Assembly: GCF_900086715.1 (NCBI RefSeq)
Contig: NZ_FLKH01000010.1
Location: 186,001-250,000 of the forward strand
From: Gracilibacillus timonensis
GTDB taxonomy: Bacteria; Bacillota; Bacilli; Bacillales; Amphibacillaceae
Direction of reading: 5' to 3'
Length of the DNA stretch: 64,000 bases
Shown: positions 49,997 through 59,114 of the stretch, one piece after another
Position numbering within the stretch: the stretch's first letter is position 1
Layout of the letters: the number at the start of each line of letters is the position of its first letter
Made by a program: the position numbers and the translations under genes
The notes under the pieces: model-generated
Database searches by the model: none
Told to the model about the DNA's origin: nothing
What the model saw: only the letters and a program-made list of their open reading frames with translations

Positions 49997-50166
49997 GTCG
50001 GTATATCTTTGAGCATAGGAACTAGCTAAAAAAGAGAGAGGATAAAATAGAGGGTGTTCGATGGTTCTTATGGCAGCAGAGTTGTGAATTATTAGGATTC
50101 GCAAATGTGAGAAATATTAACGGGAATAGCAAAAGCCCATACTTAAGCCACTTGCTAAAATGCCAT

Positions 50167-50601
50167 TTAATCATTCTCCTTCATTTTTTCTATTAAAGCC
50201 ATAATAAAATCCGTTATTTGAGGATATTTAACGGAGTATTTATCTGAAACAGTAGTGAAAATCTCCATGTCTGAATTTTGTTGAACTCTAATTTCTTGGT
50301 TATTTTCTAAGTATATTATGAAACCAACATTAACATTACCTTGAATATTATCTATTTTAGTAGCCCTATTATTAGGTATACTATTATAAATGCTGACGAA
50401 TTGTTCTATTTCTTCTGCTGTAAGTGTCAAATTCATATTAGTAATCATAGAGTCATTCTGATATTCAAAATCTTTTACAGAAGCTGTTACATCTTTTATG
50501 TTATCGCTTTCAATCGTAGGTAAATTATTTTCATCATTCTCTATCTTGGGGGAACATGCAACAACCATAAAAAGTGCAATGGTACAAATAATTTTTTTCA
50601 T
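50167..50601 (-). CDS. small lipoprotein of unknown function
   Basis: 144 residues: lipobox VVACS, acidic/Asn-rich spacer, then a mixed domain (LTLTAEEIEQFVSIYNSIPN and NVGFIIYLENNQEIRVQQN) reminiscent of beta-rich lipoproteins of Bacillales. More AT-rich than its neighbours. Weak ribosome site (GGGGAT). It stands alone between the ABC-F leader and the repeat array. Confidence 0.65.
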   Translation of the reverse strand: MKKIICTIALFMVVACSPKIENDENNLPTIESDNIKDVTASVKDFEYQNDSMITNMNLTLTAEEIEQFVSIYNSIPNNRATKIDNIQGNVNVGFIIYLENNQEIRVQQNSDMEIFTTVSDKYSVKYPQITDFIMALIEKMKEND

Positions 50602-50795
50602 CCGATCCCCACTTTTTCTAGATATTTATTCAAATGTTAACAATTATAGCTTTACTATTCAACTCTCCATTTAAAATTTGAGAAATGATGACCAAAATCC
50701 AATCATAAATCAAAAAAACGTAACGCCCAACAGTAAAATTTTCCTGTCTGTGAATAAGTGAATTTTTCTTCCGTATGAACTTGTTTTTTATATAA

Positions 50796-51060
50796 TCTTA
50801 CGGACAAAACTTTGCGATCCCTCTGTTTTTTGTCCGTTAGATCCATTCTTACGGACAAAACTTTGCGATTCCTCTGTTTTTTGTCCGTTAGATCCATTCT
50901 TACGGACAAAACTTTGTGATTCCTCTGTTTTTTGTCCGTTAGATCCATTCTTACGGACAAAACTTTGCGATCCCTCTGTTTTTTGTCCGTTAGATCCATT
51001 CTTACGGACAAAACTTTGCGATCCCTCTGTTTTTTGTCCGTTAGATCCATTCTTACGGAG
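50796..51060. repeat. array of five 51-bp palindromic repeats (type B)
   Basis: Five units beginning TCTTACGGACAAAA at 50796, 50847, 50898, 50949 and 51000, plus a truncated sixth at 51051, exactly 51 bases apart and nearly identical (changes such as GCGATCC/GTGATTC). Each unit pairs TTACGGACAAAA with TTTTGTCCGTTA around a 16-base loop. Because 51 is 17 codons and the units lack stops in some frames, a false repetitive protein (LSVRMDLTDKK repeated) can be read. Same core as the arrays at 39528 and 20737. Confidence 0.9.
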
Positions 51061-51091
51061 CCAAGATCTATTCCTTGCTCGTTGGATTCAC

Positions 51092-51139
51092 AAAAAACTC
51101 CCATAAAAACATACAACGAAACCATGTCTTCACGGGAGT
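51092..51139 (-). terminator. terminator of the lut operon
   Basis: ACTCCC and GGGAGT pair across about 30 bases; on the minus strand TTTTTT follows. It lies 10 bases after the lutC stop. Confidence 0.55.
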
Positions 51140-51149
51140 ATATGATTCA

Positions 51150-51851
51150 TTAATCCACTACAATATAGGTTACATGAACGGGACCATGCACCCCGACGAT
51201 CAGGTTCATTTCAATATCGGCGCTGTTACTTGGTCCTGTCACAAAACAGATGCTAGAAGCGGGATCTTGACCGGCTTGATGATCGCGATGGATTTGTTGT
51301 GCCGCTTGCGTCATCCTGGGAACGATCGTATCTTTAGGAATAATCGCGATATAGCTTTTCGGCAGCAGGCTGATCGACCGGCCATTGTCCTTATTAGTCA
51401 ATAAAGTTACCGTGCCAGACTCCGCCAACGTCATATCACTAAAGGAAATGCCGACATCCGCTCTTTCCGCAATCACTTGATTTTCCTTGCCAAGTGAAGC
51501 GTCCCAGATATGGACATCGATATCCTCGGCAAACTGTTGGTAAGCACGATCCAAACCATATGCGTGATTGCGTGGATCCTTTGAAGCAATCAGTGACTTT
51601 GCCTCATATTTATCTAGTACTTCTCTTAGTGTAGGCACCAATTCTTCCTTTGATGTCCGGACAAAATCGGTATGAATCACCTGACAATGCTCTTGTAGTA
51701 CATCGATCAAGTCCTCCGTTGTGTAGTTTTGAAACACCCGCTGCTGCGGCTGTACTGAATAATCCGGTCGTTCGACGCCTTCCCTGCGCTGGGGACGTCC
51801 CAGATTAGCTGCTAATTTACTTAAAAAGGCATCTCGATTATGAATCGCCAT
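51150..51851 (-). CDS. lutC: LutC lactate utilisation protein
   Basis: 233 residues of the LutC/YkgG family with [11 protein letters not shown] and a C-terminal [20 protein letters not shown]. LutA, LutB and LutC together oxidise L-lactate to pyruvate. AAGGGGG nine bases before the ATG inside lutB sets the start; the frame is open 26 codons upstream. Overlaps lutB by 14 bases. Confidence 0.92.
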   Translation of the reverse strand: MAIHNRDAFLSKLAANLGRPQRREGVERPDYSVQPQQRVFQNYTTEDLIDVLQEHCQVIHTDFVRTSKEELVPTLREVLDKYEAKSLIASKDPRNHAYGLDRAYQQFAEDIDVHIWDASLGKENQVIAERADVGISFSDMTLAESGTVTLLTNKDNGRSISLLPKSYIAIIPKDTIVPRMTQAAQQIHRDHQAGQDPASSICFVTGPSNSADIEMNLIVGVHGPVHVTYIVVD

Positions 51852-53274
51852 TCGTCTTTTCCCCCTTTTGATGATTACTCCACCAAGAGCGGAAGGACTG
51901 CTTACCAGGTGCTGGAAAATCACGGACATCCGTCCAACCCTTTAATGGACCTGGCCCGTCCTCGACATACTCTTCTTTGGTCCATGGTTTCAAGGCGGTT
52001 CTCGCCATTTTGGTACTTAATTTATAAGCAGCCGGATGGGAGGCCCATTGCGCAAATCCTTTCATCGCAATCCGTTCCATTGCTGGTGAGCGTTTTTCTT
52101 CCTCAACAATAATCTCGCGATGACGAATCAACTGCTCATGTAACGGAATCTTCACGGGACATGCCTCTGTACAGGCCGCGCACAAAGAGGAAGCATATGG
52201 TAATTCCTTATGGTCGTCATAACCATCCAGAAGCGGCGTTAATACGGCACCAATCGGACCCGGATAAATCGAATTATAGGCATGCCCGCCGACATGGCGA
52301 TAGACCGGACAAACATTGATACAAGCGGCACAACGAATACAATGCAAGGCAGACTGGAATTCCGTGCCTAGAATCTTGGAACGGCCATTATCAACAATGA
52401 CCAAATGATAGTCTTCTGGACCATCCACTTCCCCTTCTAGACGTGTACCGGTAATCGCGGTAATATAGCTAGTTAGTTTTTGTCCAACCGCTGCACGGGT
52501 TAACAGACTAACCAACACCTCCATATCTTCCCATGATGGCACAATCCGCTCCATCCCCATCACCGTAATCTGGGTATCTGGCAGGGAGGTGACCATTTCG
52601 GCATTCCCTTCATTCGTAACTAACGTGACCGCACCCGAATCGGCAATCGCAAAGTTACATCCGGTAATCCCCACGTCTGCACTAAGAAATTCTTCCCGAA
52701 GCTGTTGTCGGGCAAAAGCCGCAAGTTCCTCTGGCACATCGGTTTGATCATATCCCTTTTTGTCGGCAAAGGTTTCCCGGATTTGCTGTCTGTTTTTATG
52801 CAAAGCCGGTGTCACAATATGGGATGGCGGATCTTCATCCAATTGCAGAATCCATTCCCCAAGATCTGATTCGACCACGTCTGCTCCGGCCTGTTCTAAG
52901 GTATGATTCAAACCAATTTCTTCTGTCACCATCGATTTCGTTTTGACTACTTTTTTGGCTTCTTTCTTTTTCACCACATTTTCGATGTAGTCATTCGCTT
53001 CCTCTGCCGTTTCAGCAAAAAAGACATGCCCGCCACGTTTTTCAACTTGTTCACTAAGCTGATACAAATAATAATCAATATTCTCTAGTGTATGGCTGCG
53101 AATTTCTGATCCTAACTGGCGCCAATCTTCCCAATCGCCCAGCTCTTCTGCCTGCGACAAGCGCCCTTTACGAAAACGACCTTGTGCAGAAGAGACGGCT
53201 TGGCGCATAAAATCATTGTCGATGCCTTGATCGACGCGTTCCTTATAAGAAGTCTCACTAATCTTAATGCTCAT
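51838..53274 (-). CDS. lutB: LutB iron-sulfur protein of lactate oxidation
   Basis: 478 residues: LUD domain (about 55-290) and two 4Fe-4S ferredoxin-type clusters, [19 protein letters not shown] and [16 protein letters not shown]. It is the electron-transfer subunit. Its ATG overlaps the lutA stop. Confidence 0.95.
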   Translation of the reverse strand: MSIKISETSYKERVDQGIDNDFMRQAVSSAQGRFRKGRLSQAEELGDWEDWRQLGSEIRSHTLENIDYYLYQLSEQVEKRGGHVFFAETAEEANDYIENVVKKKEAKKVVKTKSMVTEEIGLNHTLEQAGADVVESDLGEWILQLDEDPPSHIVTPALHKNRQQIRETFADKKGYDQTDVPEELAAFARQQLREEFLSADVGITGCNFAIADSGAVTLVTNEGNAEMVTSLPDTQITVMGMERIVPSWEDMEVLVSLLTRAAVGQKLTSYITAITGTRLEGEVDGPEDYHLVIVDNGRSKILGTEFQSALHCIRCAACINVCPVYRHVGGHAYNSIYPGPIGAVLTPLLDGYDDHKELPYASSLCAACTEACPVKIPLHEQLIRHREIIVEEEKRSPAMERIAMKGFAQWASHPAAYKLSTKMARTALKPWTKEEYVEDGPGPLKGWTDVRDFPAPGKQSFRSWWSNHQKGEKTNGDS

Positions 53275-54008
53275 ACCCTCTCCCCTCCCAACTCATGTGT
53301 ATTTAAGATTTCCGTGATATGAACTACCTTGACGTCTTTGCCTTCACGTCGCATTCTTCCCCCAATATTCATCAAACAGCCCATATCGCCACCGACCAGA
53401 TATTCTGCTCCTGTTTCCGAGACATGCTCGGATTTCTCTTTGACCATCTCTTGGGAGATAGCGGCATTTTTCACGGCAAAGGTTCCACCAAAACCACAAC
53501 AATCCTCTGCCACCGGTAATTCGATAAACTCAATGCCAGGCACATGTTCTAATAATTTACGCGGCGCCTCCTTCACTCCAAGGACACGCGTCATATGGCA
53601 GGATGGATGATAGGTCACTGTTCCTTTAAAGGTAGAGCCGACGTCTTCTACTCCCAGCACATCCACAATAAACTGGCTAATTTCATAGCTTTTCTCCGCT
53701 AATTCCTTCGCTGGCTGTTCCCATTCTGCATCTCCTTTAAATAGTTTGGGATACTCGCGCAGCATGCCGACACAGGAGCCGGACGGACCAACCACATAGT
53801 CGGAATCTTGAAAAGCCCTGATCATTTGCTTCATCCCTTTTTTCGCCTCGGTCACATACCCGCTGTTATAGGCAGGCTGACCACAACATGTCTGTGAGTC
53901 AGGGAAGTCTACTTCACACCCCAATCTTTCTAGTAATTCCACAGAATCCTTTCCTACTTCGGCAAATACGATATCACTTACACAGGTAATAAATAAGGAT
54001 ACCTTCAT
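53271..54008 (-). CDS. lutA: LutA iron-sulfur protein of lactate oxidation
   Basis: 245 residues with two cysteine-rich CCG domains ([11 protein letters not shown] and [12 protein letters not shown]), as in heterodisulfide-reductase-like and glycolate oxidase subunits. First enzyme gene of the operon, 20 bases after lutR. Confidence 0.95.
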   Translation of the reverse strand: MKVSLFITCVSDIVFAEVGKDSVELLERLGCEVDFPDSQTCCGQPAYNSGYVTEAKKGMKQMIRAFQDSDYVVGPSGSCVGMLREYPKLFKGDAEWEQPAKELAEKSYEISQFIVDVLGVEDVGSTFKGTVTYHPSCHMTRVLGVKEAPRKLLEHVPGIEFIELPVAEDCCGFGGTFAVKNAAISQEMVKEKSEHVSETGAEYLVGGDMGCLMNIGGRMRREGKDVKVVHITEILNTHELGGERV

Positions 54009-54028
54009 TTCTCCCCACCCCTTTTATT

Positions 54029-54739
54029 CTACTTATCTAGTTGTTGAAACAATAATTGCTCGACATTTTCTAAGTGGTCATACATCGCATCCCTTGCTTG
54101 CTGGCTATCACGTTGTTTAATCGCTTGATAGATTCGTTCATGTTCTTGAAAAAGGGTATCTGCCCGCCCTGCTGCATATAGAATAATTCGACGGGTTTCC
54201 CGGATCGTTTCTGACATGAGGTCGGATACACTACCCATTAAATGAAGGAGTAAATCCATATGGGTGGCCTCTGCAATCGCGATATGAAAATCAATATCGG
54301 CTTTTTCGGCTAAGGCATCATCTCCGTTAGCATCTGCCATTAATTGAAGCGCTTGCTCGATTCTTGCTAGATCAGCTGTTTGATGACCTGTCGCCGCATA
54401 CCCAGCCGTTCCAACCTCTAAAATCTTTCGTACTTGATACAATTCTTTGACATCATCTTGTTTCATCAGAAAAGCGGCACTGACAGGCAAGGTAAATTGT
54501 TCTGGATCAAAATCCTTGATGTAGGTACCTTCTCCTTGGCGCATTTCCACTAACCCCATCGAACGTAAACCGCTGAGTGCTTCTCGTACTGCAGATCTCC
54601 CTACTCCGAAGTGACGAGCCAACTGTTCCACAGAATCTAATTTATCACCTGAGGCAAGGCTCCCCTGCTTCATCATATCCATTAAAGAAGCAGCTACTTG
54701 TTCATATAACTTCTCCGATTTAATCTGTTTATATTCCAT
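54029..54739 (-). CDS. lutR: GntR/FadR-type regulator of the lut operon
   Basis: 236 residues: winged-helix DNA-binding domain (about 5-70, VEQLARHFGVGRSAVREALSG) and an FCD ligand domain with metal/ligand residues (DIDFHIAIAEATH). In B. subtilis LutR represses lutABC unless lactate is present. Here it is the first gene, directly before lutA, so it would control its own level as well. GGAGTGGAAG precedes the chosen ATG; the frame is open 12 codons upstream. Confidence 0.88.
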   Translation of the reverse strand: MEYKQIKSEKLYEQVAASLMDMMKQGSLASGDKLDSVEQLARHFGVGRSAVREALSGLRSMGLVEMRQGEGTYIKDFDPEQFTLPVSAAFLMKQDDVKELYQVRKILEVGTAGYAATGHQTADLARIEQALQLMADANGDDALAEKADIDFHIAIAEATHMDLLLHLMGSVSDLMSETIRETRRIILYAAGRADTLFQEHERIYQAIKQRDSQQARDAMYDHLENVEQLLFQQLDK

Positions 54740-54789
54740 ATCTTCCACTCCATATACTCGTATGCCCTTATGCAAATAGTAAAAAAATA

Positions 54790-54802
54790 GTCATCAGATG
54801 AC
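54790..54802. promoter_or_regulatory. candidate LutR operator
   Basis: GTCATC-A-GATGAC, a perfect 13-base palindrome 50 bases before the lutR start; size and symmetry fit FadR-type operators, though I do not recall an exact LutR consensus. Confidence 0.55.
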
Positions 54803-54958
54803 CTTATGTGTTTCATTGTACTCCACTTTTTCTTTCGATGCAAGCAAGCTAAAGATAAAAAGTATACGCTTACTAAGCATAATCAATGAATCCAACGCAT
54901 ATCTTGTACTGCTTATCCACATTTAAAAATAGCAGACAATCAAACGAGGAGGCTCTTT

Positions 54959-55462
54959 ATGGTTTGGTCCATCCCTGCAAAAATAAGCCAATTATTCCTT
55001 TTAAAAAGCAGGTTATTCGTGCAACTACTCGTTAGTTTTGGTTTCTTTGTACTTTCCTTATTGGCGGCACTGTATGAAGGAAGTTATTTACTAGAAGATA
55101 AATCTGAATGGCAGCACACCACGCCGTTTACTCATTTATTGCACGAACATCCTATATTCCCGGCAGATATCTCTGCGCTGGATTTCTTGGTTTATGCTAT
55201 TAAATTTTTCAGCTTTTTTCCTATCGTTTGTCTCCTGTCTGGTTTATACTGTTTCATGTTAAGCTTGTTTACCATGTTACGCAAGAAGATGCTGTGGTTT
55301 CGCAGGACTTGCACTTTGATTGGTTTATTGCTTCTTATTAGTGGAGTGCTGTTATTTAGTATGATAACCATAGGGATCCTCCTATTTTGCAGTGTAATGA
55401 TATTATCTGGATTGATCTTAGTCTGGTGCACTTATTTGCTTAGAAAAACGATCGTACGATGA
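54959..55462 (+). CDS. membrane protein resembling DUF4306 (YjdJ)
   Basis: 167 residues with four or five membrane helices. The stretch LAALYEGSYLLEDKSEWQHT and SALDFLVYAIKFFSFFPI matches the DUF4306 pattern (ASWYEGS, EW, LDYFVYAAKF). Function unknown. CGAGGAGG precedes the ATG. Confidence 0.65.
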   Translation: MVWSIPAKISQLFLLKSRLFVQLLVSFGFFVLSLLAALYEGSYLLEDKSEWQHTTPFTHLLHEHPIFPADISALDFLVYAIKFFSFFPIVCLLSGLYCFMLSLFTMLRKKMLWFRRTCTLIGLLLLISGVLLFSMITIGILLFCSVMILSGLILVWCTYLLRKTIVR

Positions 55463-55553
55463 ACAATGTGTACGTAAAAATAACGATAAAAATACTTCTC
55501 CCTTTTACATTAGCATGGTATAATAAACACAGGACAAGTGAAGGGGGTTGCTT

Positions 55554-56027
55554 ATGAAGAAGCTTATCTTGACTACAGCTGTCTTACTATGCATTACATT
55601 TATCCTTAGCGCCTGTCAATCATTAGGGAAAGAACAGGGCATTTTTCAATGGAATGACTCCTTTGTGGGGGATAATAACGCTATTTCCTCGATTGTTTTT
55701 CAACTGCCAAATGCAGACTCTTTTGAATCAATGGAGCTGCAAACAAAAGAAGAACCTTATGAGATTATCTTACACTACCAAGAGATAATGGCAGACAATC
55801 TCGAGCAAGAATATCAATACACGGCCTTTTACAATGCTACCTTTCTCTTTACACTCGTACAAAATGTGGAGAAGGTAACCTTTGCATTTAAGGATGAATC
55901 ATACACACTCACACGAACAGAACTTGAGAAATGGTATGATACGAAGCTCGGCGATTTGAATAACGAAAAAGAAGTGAAACAGCTCATAGAATCACATCAA
56001 GAGGAAAGCGCGACATGGTTTGAATAA
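55554..56027 (+). CDS. DUF4825-type lipoprotein
   Basis: About 157 residues: lipobox LSACQ, then a DUF4825-like domain (NDSFVGDNNAISSIVFQLP and LQTKEEPYEIILHYQ), often found fused to antibiotic sensors or alone as a lipoprotein. AAGGGGG precedes the ATG. It ends in a bidirectional terminator shared with the PadR operon. Confidence 0.75.
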   Translation: MKKLILTTAVLLCITFILSACQSLGKEQGIFQWNDSFVGDNNAISSIVFQLPNADSFESMELQTKEEPYEIILHYQEIMADNLEQEYQYTAFYNATFLFTLVQNVEKVTFAFKDESYTLTRTELEKWYDTKLGDLNNEKEVKQLIESHQEESATWFE

Positions 56028-56029
56028 TA

Positions 56030-56061
56030 AAAAGGTCTATCACCAACGGATAGACCTTTTT
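56030..56061. terminator. bidirectional terminator
   Basis: AAAAAGGTCTATC and GATAGACCTTTTT form a 13-bp stem with a 6-base loop between convergent genes. Confidence 0.9.
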
Positions 56062-56065
56062 ATTT

Positions 56066-56731
56066 TTATTTTCTTTTCATCATCTTAGCAGCCCAAGCCA
56101 CAACAACCCCCAATAGTAGTGATAACCACCAAGGAAACCCAAATGATGGACCGATTTCAGGCAGCCAGATAACACCTAGAACGACCACACACGAACCAAA
56201 AGCAGCCGTCACACCAACTTTGACATATTCCTTCCACGCTGCGCGGTTAACCGTAAACACCGATTTATGCATCACATAAAAGATATACCGTATGATTCCA
56301 AAGACCATGAATGCAATCACCAGCACTTGCAGCAATAAGGAAAAGAGATTCACTTCGCTATTCACCTCTGTAAATAATGACAATACCGGTAGTAGCACCC
56401 CTCGTATGATCAAGACATAAGCACCCATCTGTAACAACAAAGAAGTCACAAAATCAAATCGGGATCCCTTCTCTTCCTGAGGCAATTGTTCGATTAATTG
56501 ATCGGCGTAGGTCTTTGGATTATCGCCGAATATCTCGGCAGCCGTTTTTTCTTCTTGTTGTCCTTCTAGCAAATGATTGAGTAATTCCAGCAATAATTCC
56601 TCTGCTTGTTGTTCTGACACATGCCAATCGGTTCGAATATACAGTAGCAAATCTTCATAATAGGTTTCATTTTCAGCGTTGAGTTGTTCCCGTTTCTGAT
56701 TATTCTCCTCGATCAATTGTTTTGCGTTCAT
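56066..56731 (-). CDS. PadR-coupled membrane protein (DUF1129/HAAS type)
   Basis: 221 residues: N-terminal helical domain (about 1-85, HVSEQQAEELLLELLNHLLEGQ) as in HAAS/DUF1129 proteins, then four membrane helices. Such genes typically follow a PadR repressor with overlapping start, as here (4 bases). The role is unknown; the family is thought to act in envelope or antimicrobial responses. Confidence 0.75.
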   Translation of the reverse strand: MNAKQLIEENNQKREQLNAENETYYEDLLLYIRTDWHVSEQQAEELLLELLNHLLEGQQEEKTAAEIFGDNPKTYADQLIEQLPQEEKGSRFDFVTSLLLQMGAYVLIIRGVLLPVLSLFTEVNSEVNLFSLLLQVLVIAFMVFGIIRYIFYVMHKSVFTVNRAAWKEYVKVGVTAAFGSCVVVLGVIWLPEIGPSFGFPWWLSLLLGVVVAWAAKMMKRK

Positions 56732-57060
56732 GGCGTTTCCCCTCCTTGCAATAATTGACTAACTGGACCTACTAATAAATCCCATTCCTCTTGAATAATT
56801 TCTAGCGCTTCTTCCCCTTGCTCGGTAATATCATAGTATTTACGATTAGGACCAGAAGCAGATGGTCTCATTTCGCCTTTAATCATGCCATTTTTCTGCA
56901 GGCGTAATAAGACGGGATATATCGTTCCCTCACTTACGTCACTTAATCCGACTTGCTGTAACTTCTTCGACAGCTCATAACCATATACCGATTCGTCTGC
57001 TATAACCGATAAAATACAACCATCCAGTATTCCTTTCAATAGCTGACTCCGTATCGACAT
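56728..57060 (-). CDS. PadR-family transcriptional regulator
   Basis: 110-residue PadR protein: winged helix (SVYGYELSKKLQQVGLSDVSEGTIYPVLLRL) and C-terminal dimer helix. Binds two palindromes upstream of itself (57077-57099 and 57155-57175), so it should repress its own operon. Confidence 0.92.
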   Translation of the reverse strand: MSIRSQLLKGILDGCILSVIADESVYGYELSKKLQQVGLSDVSEGTIYPVLLRLQKNGMIKGEMRPSASGPNRKYYDITEQGEEALEIIQEEWDLLVGPVSQLLQGGETP

Positions 57061-57076
57061 CTAATCAACTCCATTC

Positions 57077-57099
57077 ACTATATTGTTAAACAAGATAGT
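57077..57099. promoter_or_regulatory. PadR operator 1
   Basis: ACTAT-a-TTGTT-A-AACAA-g-ATAGT, a 23-base inverted repeat with a single mismatched pair, 17 bases before the padR start. Confidence 0.75.
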
Positions 57100-57106
57100 T
57101 GGTGAT

Positions 57107-57141
57107 AAAAAAAGCTAATACCCTTTGTTGTGTCATTAGCT
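57107..57141 (-). terminator. terminator-like hairpin in padR leader
   Basis: AGCTAAT pairs with ATTAGCT across 15 bases, then TTTTTTT on the minus strand, between the promoter and padR. It may attenuate the operon. Confidence 0.6.
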
Positions 57142-57154
57142 ATTCACTCTTTTT

Positions 57155-57175
57155 CTATCTTGTATAACCAGATAG
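57155..57175. promoter_or_regulatory. PadR operator 2
   Basis: CTATCT-TGTATAACC-AGATAG shares the half-site of operator 1 (AcAAGATAG) and covers the transcription start region of the promoter at 57183-57211. Confidence 0.7.
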
Positions 57176-57182
57176 TGATTTT

Positions 57183-57211
57183 ATTTTACCTCGCTTATCT
57201 GTCATTGTCAA
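57183..57211 (-). promoter_or_regulatory. sigma-A promoter of padR operon
   Basis: Consensus -35 TTGACA, 17-base spacer and TAAAAT on the minus strand; operator 2 begins 7 bases downstream of the -10. Confidence 0.8.
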
Positions 57212-57273
57212 GGGGATCGTTGATATCTCTCCATCCTTTATCATTCCAAAGGATGGAAAGATAATGGCTGACC

Positions 57274-57480
57274 TTATCCAAAAAATAAATCAAGCACGTT
57301 ACCTGCTGTAGAGGCTTCTTTATTGTAAAACTCCGAGTAACCACAATCCGTACAATAAACCACAATAAAACGGTTATGCTGTACATCAAACATTTTCGAT
57401 AGTCCCGTTCCTGTCATCGCCACCTCTTTTTGATCGGCATTTCGACTGCCGCATTTCATACAACCTGATCCTGTATTCAT
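57274..57480 (-). CDS. small zinc-ribbon protein (DUF2082)
   Basis: 68 residues: CMKCG near the start and CTDCGYSEFY in the middle form a four-Cys zinc site; FFDVQ-like (MFDVQHNRF) and GNVLDLFFG at the end match the DUF2082 family of predicted nucleic-acid-binding zinc ribbons. AAGGAGTGAT before ATG 57480 sets the start; the frame is open 17 codons upstream. Confidence 0.82.
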   Translation of the reverse strand: MNTGSGCMKCGSRNADQKEVAMTGTGLSKMFDVQHNRFIVVYCTDCGYSEFYNKEASTAGNVLDLFFG

Positions 57481-57592
57481 GTTATCACTCCTTATAAAAT
57501 AGTTACGAATGGAAATAGTGGTTGGTTTCATTTATATGTAACAGATTTTCAGGAAAAATTCAAACATGCTTCCATTCAAAACGACAAAACTA

Positions 57593-57638
57593 AACACCTC
57601 TTCACTCTTATTATATCAAAAGGGATAAAGAGGTGTTT
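57593..57638. terminator. stem-loop between TetR and zinc-ribbon genes
   Basis: AACACCTCTT and AAGAGGTGTTT pair across 25 bases; runs of T follow mainly on the plus side. It may end the YqeB-TetR transcript. Confidence 0.5.
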
Positions 57639-57699
57639 TATTTCTGCTTACTATAAATATTGTTGACGCTTCATTTACCTGATTGGAGAATTTTTTTGC

Positions 57700-58299
57700 T
57701 CACTCCTTCACCATCCGCGTCACCAGCACCACTAACTCTTCCTGGTAGCTAGCCATATCAAACGAATCATTCTGCAGCAACAAGCTCTCGCTAATCGCTC
57801 CATTGATCAGTATAGCTGCTGTCTTCGGCTGGATGGCGGACGAAAATATACCTTCCGTTTGACCTTGAACAAGTATCTCCTCTAATTGTAGATATAAAGC
57901 ATCCTCGTCATCCCCTGCCAGTTTGTAATACGGGATATTGTCCGCTGTCCGGCCATTAAAAATAATCTCCAGCATGGCTACATTATACTTATAATATTCT
58001 GTTTGATAGGTGAGGCTAGCCTGTATAAAGGCAAGTAATTTCTGATATGGACCCTCTTCTGCTTCCACCTTTTCATTAATATAATGGATCTGGGTGGTAA
58101 CGACATACATCAAAGTTTGGTTCAATACATCCTCTTTATCTGAAAAATGATAAGAAATCAGTCCGGTGCTTATCTTTGCCTGTTTCGCGATTTTGGCTAA
58201 ACTGACCTTGACATAGCCGATTTCATTTAATACCTCGATAGCTGCCTTGATGATTTGCTCACGGCGAGCTGCTCCAATAAATGATTGCTCTTGTGTCAC
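57700..58299 (-). CDS. TetR-family transcriptional regulator
   Basis: 199 residues: TetR helix-turn-helix (about 15-60, LAKIAKQAKISTGLISYHFSD) and a ligand domain. It overlaps the upstream membrane protein gene by 4 bases and probably represses that pair. Confidence 0.9.
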   Translation of the reverse strand: MTQEQSFIGAARREQIIKAAIEVLNEIGYVKVSLAKIAKQAKISTGLISYHFSDKEDVLNQTLMYVVTTQIHYINEKVEAEEGPYQKLLAFIQASLTYQTEYYKYNVAMLEIIFNGRTADNIPYYKLAGDDEDALYLQLEEILVQGQTEGIFSSAIQPKTAAILINGAISESLLLQNDSFDMASYQEELVVLVTRMVKE

Positions 58300-58982
58300 T
58301 GTGTCGTCCCTCCAGCTATTCTTACATATTGGCGTTTATCTTCATCATGAATAACGATGCCTTCTGCTGCCAGATCTTTGCGTAGGGTGTTCGCTTCTTT
58401 AGAATCATCCGCTTGCAATGCCTTTTCCCTAGCAGATAGTAAGGCATTAATGGCACTGGAAAAGTCAGGGTGATCCGCTACCCAACGCTGATAGTGGCCA
58501 GCATATGGATCGTTTCTCTGCCACGGAAATCGGTGGTCCTGCATGGCTTTTTCGATTGCCGTTACCTTCGCTTCAGACTCCCCACGGTATAACTCCTGTC
58601 CTTGCCCTCCTAAAAAGACAATCTCTTTGCGATCCAGGTAAACAGCAGAAAGCGCTTCTCGTTCTAAGTACTCTTGCTGACCAAGCTTTTTAAGCGTAAC
58701 ACCTTGATCGGTCATCGTCATTTTCAACGATTCGCTAAAGGCATATATGATAAAAATGACTCCAGCAATCAGCCCAATAACGAGTCCAATGACAGGAACC
58801 CAAACATTATCCCAAGCTGCAATCCAGCGAAAGAATGGATCAAACGGGATAAACGGTACCATCACCAGCCAATCCGCTATTACTGGAATAAACCAGCCCA
58901 ACAATGCGCCAATTAGCGGTGATAGGACGATCAGAATCCCTTTATCTAACTTTGATAACCCTACGACGGTTTCCTGTTGCAT
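58296..58982 (-). CDS. YqeB-like membrane protein
   Basis: 228 residues: two or three membrane helices (about 13-40, 62-90), then a cytoplasmic domain. Pattern VGLSKLDKGILIVLSPLIG, and a late HRFPWQRNDPYAGHYQRWV and EGIVIHDEDKRQYVRI, matches YqeB of B. subtilis. Function unknown. Confidence 0.7.
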   Translation of the reverse strand: MQQETVVGLSKLDKGILIVLSPLIGALLGWFIPVIADWLVMVPFIPFDPFFRWIAAWDNVWVPVIGLVIGLIAGVIFIIYAFSESLKMTMTDQGVTLKKLGQQEYLEREALSAVYLDRKEIVFLGGQGQELYRGESEAKVTAIEKAMQDHRFPWQRNDPYAGHYQRWVADHPDFSSAINALLSAREKALQADDSKEANTLRKDLAAEGIVIHDEDKRQYVRIAGGTTQ

Positions 58983-59070
58983 AATCTCTCCACCCTTTTT
59001 AACTGTATAACCATTTTTTTGATTGATCAGTTAAATAATACTATAAATTATCTAACATTGCAACCTCATT

Positions 59071-59100
59071 AAAAAACGGCGTCCTAGTTGGACACCGTTT
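59071..59100 (-). terminator. terminator of the YtrA-type ABC operon
   Basis: AAACGG-C-GTCC and GGAC-A-CCGTTT pair across 5 bases and the minus strand continues in T's. Confidence 0.8.
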
Positions 59101-59114
59101 CTCCACAGCCTATA

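Noticed and set aside
50796-51060. CRISPR array
   Set aside because: The whole 51-bp unit is repeated with no variable spacers, and no cas genes are present.
50703-51125. 140-residue repetitive open frame across the type B array
   Set aside because: Same reason: a non-coding palindromic array without start signals.
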